Assembly (NCBI RefSeq): GCF_900100305.1
Contig: NZ_FNEY01000012.1
Span: forward strand, 1-64,000
Reading direction: 5' to 3'
Origin: Paracidovorax citrulli
Lineage (GTDB): Bacteria > Pseudomonadota > Gammaproteobacteria > Burkholderiales > Burkholderiaceae_C
Length of the DNA stretch: 64,000 nucleotides
A model generated the notes under the pieces. That model did not search any database. It saw nothing but the letters and a program-made list of their open reading frames with translations, and had not been told where the DNA came from. Made by a program: the position numbers and the translations under genes. This document shows, in pieces, positions 56,979 to 64,000 of this stretch. The stretch's first letter is position 1; every line of letters begins with the position of its first letter.

Positions 56979-58835
56979 TCAGTCCGGTTCCTCGAACACC
57001 AGCGTCGGCGTGGTCATCACCCGGGCCATGTCGCCCAGCGAGCCGATGAGCCGGTTCGCGAAATAGCTGTTCTGCGTGTCCGGCTCGAGCGCGGCGACCG
57101 CGAGGTTCGCCAGGGGCTGGTTGAGCGGCACGTAGTAGCTGCCGGCCGGTGCGTCGATGGCGGTGCGCACGGTTTCCACCTTCACGCGCACGGTGTCCGC
57201 CGCGCCGGCCACGGTGCCGCGCACATCCTCACGCGGCGCGGTGTCGCGCGCGGTTTCGCGGTAGGTGTCGGCCAGCAGCGATCCCTGCTCGGCCACCCGC
57301 ATCACCTGCACGCCCATCATCTTCAGGTGGTCCACCGCCTGGCTGGCGGAGGGGCCGAGCCAGTAGCCGCAGGGGCGCGGCCGGCTGGTGAGGGTGCGCA
57401 GGTCGAGCGACGAGTTCCATTCCACGCGCACGGTCTTGTCGGCACCGGTCTGCGGGTCGAGCATCAGCAGGTCGCGCTGCGTGGCGGTCGGGCCCGCATC
57501 CACGGCGACCTCGCCGCGGCAGGCCTGCGCGACCGTGTCGCGCGCGACGAACGAGCGTACCTGCTCCAGGTTGGCGGCGCGCTCGGCCGTGCTGCGCAGC
57601 GCGCTGGTCAGCGCCGTCACCTGGGTGTGCACCCGGCGCTGGATGTGCGTGCGGCCGATGCCCACGCCGCGCGTTTCCACCAGCAGGCTCACCGCGTTCT
57701 TGAGGCCGTTCACGTTGCGGCCGGTGTCCGGCCGCGTGCCGCCCATGGAAACGCGCATGTCCGCCGGATCGGTGGAGGTGGTGTAGTACCAGTCGCTGGT
57801 CAGCCCCTGGCCCTGCAGGGCGGCGGACATGGGCTGGTAGTACCACTCGCGGGACGCCTTGGTGAGGAATTCCGCCACGTTGGCGGTGGTGGCGTACTGC
57901 AGCAGCGCGTCGTAGCGCTGGATGCCGCCGAACTTCTGCAGGAAGCGGCCGGCCACGGTGTATTCGTGCGCATCGACGATGGCGATGGGACGGTAGTCCC
58001 GCACCAGCCGGGCCAGCCCCTGCGCCTCGGGGGTGGTGAGCAGCAGGTGGTCGCGGTTCATGTCGGTGCCGTTCGCGGTCACGCGGGTGCCGGCTTCCGC
58101 GCCGTCCGGGTTCGCGCGCGGCACGACGACGACATTGATGCGGTCCAGCAGCGGCTCCAGCAGGCCCTGCGTGAGTTCGCGCGCGATCACCAGCAACGCT
58201 TCCGAGCCTGCGGGCTCGTCGCCGTGCTGCTGGCCGATCAGCACCACGGTGGGCCGGCCGCTGGCGTCCAGGTCCTGCAGCGAAGTGCCGGCTCCGCGCG
58301 TGGCCACCAGTGCCTCGAGCGGAACGCCGCGCTGCGAGCGGCCCCACTCGATCACCGCCGTCTTCGTCATGCTTCCCGCCTGGGGCGCGAGGCTGTGCAG
58401 CCACTGCGAGGCCTCGGCATTGGTGGTGAAGGCCCGGCGGCCGTCGGCCAGGCCGGGTGTGTCGTAGCGCACCGGCGGATCGGGGAACCGCGCCGCGACG
58501 GCGGCGGAGTAGGGCAGGGCCTCGGCCGGTGCGGCGGCGGACGGGGAGGGCGCGCCTTCCGGCTGCGGCACGATCGGGGTGTCGGCGATCGGGGTGGTCA
58601 CCACTTCCGCGCGCGTGGTGCCCAGCGGCGGGGGCACGGTGCGCGGCGTTTCCGGGCGCGTCTGCGCGGTGGAGGGCAGGGGCGTCGGCGCGCTGGCGGG
58701 CCAGGGGGGCAGCGGCGTGCTGCTGCAGCCCGCCGCCATCACGGCGATGGCCAGGACCAGGGGGGCGAGCGCGCGGGGCGGCAGGCCGGGGGCTGCGGTC
58801 CTGGAGGGGCGGAGGGCGTCGAATGGCTGGTTCAT
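56979..58835 (-). CDS. M14-family metallocarboxypeptidase lipoprotein
   Basis: 618 aa from 58835. A lipoprotein signal peptide ends at Cys37 (VMAAGCSS), followed by a Pro-rich linker. The peptidase domain has the zinc site QHGDEPAGSEALL (His about 204 and Glu three residues on) and a third ligand near DAHEYT (about 290), with RANPDGAEAGTRV supplying the substrate-binding Arg/Asn-Pro-Asp region. These features are those of M14 (carboxypeptidase A-like) enzymes. The C-terminal ~200 residues are a separate domain (SYYVPLNQPLANLAVAALEP). It should act on peptides at the cell envelope. Confidence 0.8.
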   Translation of the reverse strand: MNQPFDALRPSRTAAPGLPPRALAPLVLAIAVMAAGCSSTPLPPWPASAPTPLPSTAQTRPETPRTVPPPLGTTRAEVVTTPIADTPIVPQPEGAPSPSAAAPAEALPYSAAVAARFPDPPVRYDTPGLADGRRAFTTNAEASQWLHSLAPQAGSMTKTAVIEWGRSQRGVPLEALVATRGAGTSLQDLDASGRPTVVLIGQQHGDEPAGSEALLVIARELTQGLLEPLLDRINVVVVPRANPDGAEAGTRVTANGTDMNRDHLLLTTPEAQGLARLVRDYRPIAIVDAHEYTVAGRFLQKFGGIQRYDALLQYATTANVAEFLTKASREWYYQPMSAALQGQGLTSDWYYTTSTDPADMRVSMGGTRPDTGRNVNGLKNAVSLLVETRGVGIGRTHIQRRVHTQVTALTSALRSTAERAANLEQVRSFVARDTVAQACRGEVAVDAGPTATQRDLLMLDPQTGADKTVRVEWNSSLDLRTLTSRPRPCGYWLGPSASQAVDHLKMMGVQVMRVAEQGSLLADTYRETARDTAPREDVRGTVAGAADTVRVKVETVRTAIDAPAGSYYVPLNQPLANLAVAALEPDTQNSYFANRLIGSLGDMARVMTTPTLVFEEPD

Positions 58836-59104
58836 GGTCGATCGGGCCGCGTGCGGCCGGGTGTGGCAGGCGGGGCCGATGTTACCCGGCACCGCGGCCG
58901 GAGCGTGTCGGTGCCAGTCCCGTGTACCGGGGCATTCGGGGAATGGGCCGCCGGCGCGGGAAGCGGCCCGCTGCCGAAACGGCGAAAACGAAACGGCGCG
59001 GCACGGAACGGTCCGGAGACCGCCCGTGCCGCGCCGTGGGCACGAAGCGCCGCCCCGGGAGGGGGCTGCGCGCGTCGAAGAAAGGAAATGGGGCGTGCCG
59101 GGAT

Positions 59105-60904
59105 TCAGCGCCCGTAGCCGCCACCGCCGCCACGGGGACCGCGGTTGCCGCCGCGGCCGCCGCCGTAGCCGCCACCACCACCGCCGTAGCCGCCACCCCC
59201 GCCACCGCTGCGGAAGCCGCCGCCGCCGCGCCGGCCGCTGGACATGCTGTCCACGCTGGTGCGCATCGGGTCGGGCTGGCCGCCGCCGCTGCCATGGCGC
59301 GTGGGGCCCAGGTGGGTGCCGAGCTGCGTGCCCAGGTGGGCGTTCTCGCGCCGCGGCTGCAGGTCGTCGGAGCGGTGGCCGCCCTCGCTGCGCGGGGGAC
59401 GGTTGCCACGCCCGCCGCCATTGCCGCCGCCACCGTTGCCGGAGCGCGGATGGCCGCCGTTGCCGGGATGCGCCGCGCGCGGGCCGTTGCCCTGGCCCTG
59501 GCCTTGCGCGCCGCCGCGGCCGCGCTGGGGCTTCTGGCCGCCGTTGCCGCCGCCTTCGCCCTGGCCGGCCTGCGCGCCGCGCCCGCCGGACTTGCCTCCG
59601 CCGCCGCCGCTGCGCTCACCCTGGGCTGCCTTGTTGGTGCGGATGCGTTCTATCATCTCGCTGCGCGCAGCCTTGGCGGCCGCCTGCATGACCTCGCGGC
59701 TCGGCGGCTTGCCCGCGCCGCCCCAGATGGTCTGGCGGCCCATGGCGATCGGCTCGGCCTTCTCGCCTTCCTCGGGGCCGAAGCCTTCGAGCACCTGCAC
59801 CGGGATCTCCTGCTTGGTGAAGCGCTCGATCTCCATCATGAAGCCTTCCTCGTCCATGCAGACCAGGCTCACGGCCTCGCCGCTGGCGCCCGCGCGGCCG
59901 GTGCGGCCGATGCGGTGGACGTAGTCCTCGGGCACGTTGGGGATCTCGTAGTTGACGACGTGCGGCAGCTCGTCGATGTCGATGCCGCGCGCGGCGATGT
60001 CGGTGGCCACGAGGGCGCGGATGTCGCCGCTTTTGAAGCCGGCCAGGGCCTGGGTGCGGGCGCTCTGGCTCTTGTTGCCGTGCAGCGCCATGGCCGTGAC
60101 GCCGTTCTTGGTGAGGAATTCGGCCACGTTGTTGGCGCCGAACTTGGTGCGGGTGAAGACCAGCACCTGGCTCCAGTTGTGCTGCTGGATGATGTGCAGC
60201 AGCACCTGCTTCTTCTTGCCGCGGCCCACGGGGTGGATCACCTGGGTGATGCGCTGCACGGTGGTGTTGCGCGGCGTGACCTGGATGCTCTGCGGGTTCT
60301 TGAGCAGGGTGCCGGCCAGCTCGCGGATCTCGTCGCTGAAGGTGGCCGAGAACAGCAGGCTCTGCTTGTCGCGGGGCACCAGGGCCAGCACCTTCTTCAC
60401 GTCGTGGATGAAGCCCATGTCCAGCATGCGGTCGGCTTCGTCCAGCACCAGGATCTCGACCCTGGAGAGGTCCAGGAAGCCCTGCTGCTGCAGATCCAGC
60501 AGACGGCCGGGGGTGGCCACCAGGATGTCCACGCCGCGCTTGATGCGGTCGATCTGCGGGTTCATGCCCACGCCGCCGAAGATGACGGTGGACTTCACGT
60601 CCAGGTGCTTGGCGTAGGCGCGGAGGTTTTCCTCGACCTGCGCGGCCAGCTCGCGCGTGGGGGTGAGCACCAGGGCGCGGATGCCGCCGGCGGGCCGGGC
60701 GGTGCCGCCCTGCGTGAGGCGGTGCAGCATCGGCAGCGTGAAGGCGGCCGTCTTGCCGGTACCGGTCTGCGCTCCGGCGAGGAGGTCATGCCCGGCGAGC
60801 ACGGCGGGGATGGCCTGGGCCTGGATGGGGGTGGGGGTTTCGTAGCCCTGCTCGTGCACGGCTTTCAGAATGGCCGGGGCCAGATTCAGTTCGTCAAAAG
60901 TCAT
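59105..60904 (-). CDS. rhlE: RhlE-type DEAD-box RNA helicase
   Basis: 599 aa. All DEAD-box motifs are present: Q motif ([13 protein letters not shown]), [46 protein letters not shown] and [10 protein letters not shown]. The C-terminal ~150 residues are a Gly/Arg/Asn-rich low-complexity tail ending in GGGYGR, typical of cold-active and RNA-binding helicases of Burkholderiales. It unwinds RNA and assists ribosome assembly or RNA decay. Confidence 0.93.
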   Translation of the reverse strand: MTFDELNLAPAILKAVHEQGYETPTPIQAQAIPAVLAGHDLLAGAQTGTGKTAAFTLPMLHRLTQGGTARPAGGIRALVLTPTRELAAQVEENLRAYAKHLDVKSTVIFGGVGMNPQIDRIKRGVDILVATPGRLLDLQQQGFLDLSRVEILVLDEADRMLDMGFIHDVKKVLALVPRDKQSLLFSATFSDEIRELAGTLLKNPQSIQVTPRNTTVQRITQVIHPVGRGKKKQVLLHIIQQHNWSQVLVFTRTKFGANNVAEFLTKNGVTAMALHGNKSQSARTQALAGFKSGDIRALVATDIAARGIDIDELPHVVNYEIPNVPEDYVHRIGRTGRAGASGEAVSLVCMDEEGFMMEIERFTKQEIPVQVLEGFGPEEGEKAEPIAMGRQTIWGGAGKPPSREVMQAAAKAARSEMIERIRTNKAAQGERSGGGGGKSGGRGAQAGQGEGGGNGGQKPQRGRGGAQGQGQGNGPRAAHPGNGGHPRSGNGGGGNGGGRGNRPPRSEGGHRSDDLQPRRENAHLGTQLGTHLGPTRHGSGGGQPDPMRTSVDSMSSGRRGGGGFRSGGGGGGYGGGGGGYGGGRGGNRGPRGGGGGYGR

Positions 60905-61236
60905 TCAAGGAAGCGCCCTCTCCGGGCGCGGGAGGCATCGGCCTGTCGCAGGACCCGGGGGAAGGGGCTGCGTCCAGTCAAGGCAGATGGGATTCACGAA
61001 TGGGAGCCGGAACACCGCGCGGCGGCTTCCTCGTCCCCAGCAGACTGCTGAGGCCGCCGGTTCCTGGTGCCGGCGGCTGAGACGCTATTGTGGCACGAGA
61101 TCGCACCGCACCGTGCGCGGGGACACACTGCAGGCGTGGCCGTTCGCCTCGCCGGAGTTTCCCGGGCTTAGACTGGTGGCCTGTCATTCACGTTGCGGTG
61201 GCCGTGCCGCCATCGGGATTTACCCGGTGCGCGGCC

Positions 61237-61725
61237 ATGGACACCACGCCAGCCCGCGGACCTGCCCCCATGCCTTCATCGCCATCGCCATCGCCCGCCG
61301 CAGCGCCGGACGGCGCCCTGCAACTCGAAATCGCCCACATGGAAGGCCTGGTCTGGTCCGGCCCGGTGCGCGTGGTGGGCCTGCCGGGCGCGGAGGGTGC
61401 CTTCGGCGTGCTGCACGGCCACACGCCGCTGCTCACGCGGCTGCGCGCGGGCTTCGTGCACATCGAGACCCCGGCCGGCGAGCGCATCGAGGTGTATGTG
61501 TCCGGCGGCTACGTGGAGATCCAGCCCGCGCGGGTCACGGTGCTTGCCGACACCGCCGTGCGCAATGCCGACCTCGACGCCGCGCGCGCCGAGGCCGCGA
61601 AGCAGGCGGCCTCCAGCCTGCTCGGCGGGGAGCTGGCCCACATCGACCACGCCCTGCTGCACGCCGAGATCGCGCGCGCCGCGGCGCAGTGGGCGCACGA
61701 AGCGCGCAAGCTCTCGGGGCGCTAG
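61237..61725 (+). CDS. Solitary ATP-synthase epsilon-subunit-like protein
   Basis: 162 aa from the ATG at 61237; the ATG at 61270 is the alternative, and the first ~25 residues are Pro/Ser/Ala-rich and not part of the fold. The rest matches the F1 epsilon (AtpC) beta-sandwich: LQLEIAHMEGLVWSGPVRVV, GAEGAFGVLHGHTPLLTRLRAGFVHI, ERIEVYVSGGYVEIQPARVTVLADTAVRNADLD, then the helical hairpin. No other ATP-synthase gene is nearby, so it cannot be the operon atpC. It lies between rhlE and ettA. It may be a paralogue binding nucleotide or modulating the synthase; this is inference. Confidence 0.65.
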   Translation: MDTTPARGPAPMPSSPSPSPAAAPDGALQLEIAHMEGLVWSGPVRVVGLPGAEGAFGVLHGHTPLLTRLRAGFVHIETPAGERIEVYVSGGYVEIQPARVTVLADTAVRNADLDAARAEAAKQAASSLLGGELAHIDHALLHAEIARAAAQWAHEARKLSGR

Positions 61726-61865
61726 GGAAGCCGCCCTCCGGCCGGGCCCGCCATCCTGCCCGGCGCAAAGCATCCGATAATCGAGGGCAAAGCCTCCGCC
61801 GCGCGGCTCCCCGCCGCTGCCTCCCGCCCGGGCGGAGCCGCCCCCATTCCAAGGAAAGAAAGCCA

Positions 61866-63527
<1,662 letters not shown>

Positions 63528-63610
63528 GCGCGGGACGGCTCCACCCCGTCCGGTAGCTCCGTCCTTTTTCCTGCTGCGATCCCCACCGCGCCGAACCACG
63601 CCGCCGCGCC

Positions 63611-64000
63611 ATGCCCGCCATCGCCCCCACCGCCCGGTTGGCTTTCCGTGCCTGCGTCGTGGCAGCCATCCGCGACGGCGAGGCGATGATGGAGGCACTG
63701 GTGGCGCAAACGCGCGATGCCCTGGAGGCCGAGGTGCCGCTGGCGCGCGAGCCCCGGCGGCGCGATGCGCTGGAGGGCGCCCGCGCGCTGCTGGCGCAGC
63801 ACGCCCCCGCGCTGGTGCGGGGCTTCCCCATGGCCCTGCTGGAGATCTTCGCGGGCGCCGATCCGGACGCCCGGGCGAGGCCTTCCGAGCCCGCGGGGCT
63901 GGACTTCGGCGAGCTGTCCCTGATGGACGAGGCCGAGGTCATGGCGCAGGTGGAACTGTCGCGCGCCCAGCAGGTGGCACTGCATGCCACCGAAGCCATG
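63611..64000 (+). CDS. DUF1631-family protein, N-terminal part
   Basis: 130 codons to the window edge. It is rich in Ala/Arg/Glu helix: RLAFRACVVAAIRDGEAMMEALVAQ, AREPRRRDALEGARALLAQHAP, LSLMDEAEVMAQVELSRAQQVALH. The last pattern is typical of the DUF1631 family of beta-proteobacteria (long, ~700 aa, function unknown). The gene runs beyond the window. Confidence 0.6.
   Translation, partial: MPAIAPTARLAFRACVVAAIRDGEAMMEALVAQTRDALEAEVPLAREPRRRDALEGARALLAQHAPALVRGFPMALLEIFAGADPDARARPSEPAGLDFGELSLMDEAEVMAQVELSRAQQVALHATEAM

Overview
The window is GC-rich, strongly GC-third-codon DNA that reads like a beta-proteobacterial chromosome of the family Comamonadaceae (Acidovorax/Paracidovorax-like). 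That assignment is inferred from the proteins (PpiD, RhlE, EttA, DUF1631, many TctC/VOC/NIPSNAP-type catabolic proteins) and the tRNA sequences, not from a search. It holds the right part of a prophage, a catabolic gene cluster with an envelope-export module, an amine/amino-acid-use locus, and housekeeping genes.

Prophage (1 to about 21.96 kb). The left end is outside the window. Visible genes are structural proteins, a 749-aa RGF-repeat protein, a minus-strand 'moron' (small membrane protein plus toxin-antitoxin pair), one 2896-codon PLxRFG/polyvalent-type gene, tail and receptor genes, and a complete lysis cassette (holin, SAR-type endolysin, lipoprotein, Rz, Rz1). It ends in a Gp49-like fusion protein and an attachment site made of the 3' half of a tRNA-Val(UAC) gene. 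The giant gene carries a LAGLIDADG intein and, in another reading frame inside a disordered linker, a complete HNH endonuclease ORF with its own ribosome binding site. Four copies of a CCGTATAGGGTT-like element mark the heads of four transcription units. In three cases the element lies 45-46 nt before the start codon, and three of the four leaders carry a hairpin. These look like phage-specific promoters.

Chromosome, 22.0-26.8 kb: ppiD, tRNA-His, an OafA-type acyltransferase and a badly decayed aminotransferase pseudogene.

Catabolic island, 26.8-47.4 kb. A co-directional run of twelve genes ends at an intrinsic terminator: TctC receptor, ThDP enzyme, an SDR without the usual YxxxK, a BNR beta-propeller, VOC protein, DUF1185, alpha/beta hydrolase, NIPSNAP, FAD monooxygenase (frame broken at a G run), two aldehyde dehydrogenases and a nitroreductase. 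It faces a minus-strand module of DUF1329, DUF1302, an RND permease and a YCF48/BNR protein, preceded by a third aldehyde dehydrogenase. The gene set suggests uptake and breakdown of an aromatic-type carboxylate via decarboxylation, aldehyde oxidation, ring hydroxylation and cleavage, coupled to an envelope transport module. The substrate cannot be read from the sequence.

47.7-53.0 kb: an AraC-type regulator, an APC permease, a class III aminotransferase and an IclR regulator, probably an amine or amino-acid utilisation locus. 53.4-64.0 kb: small secreted proteins, tRNA-Arg(UCU), a YbaL/Kef-type antiporter, an M14 carboxypeptidase lipoprotein, RhlE helicase, a solitary ATP-synthase epsilon-like gene, EttA and the start of a DUF1631 gene.
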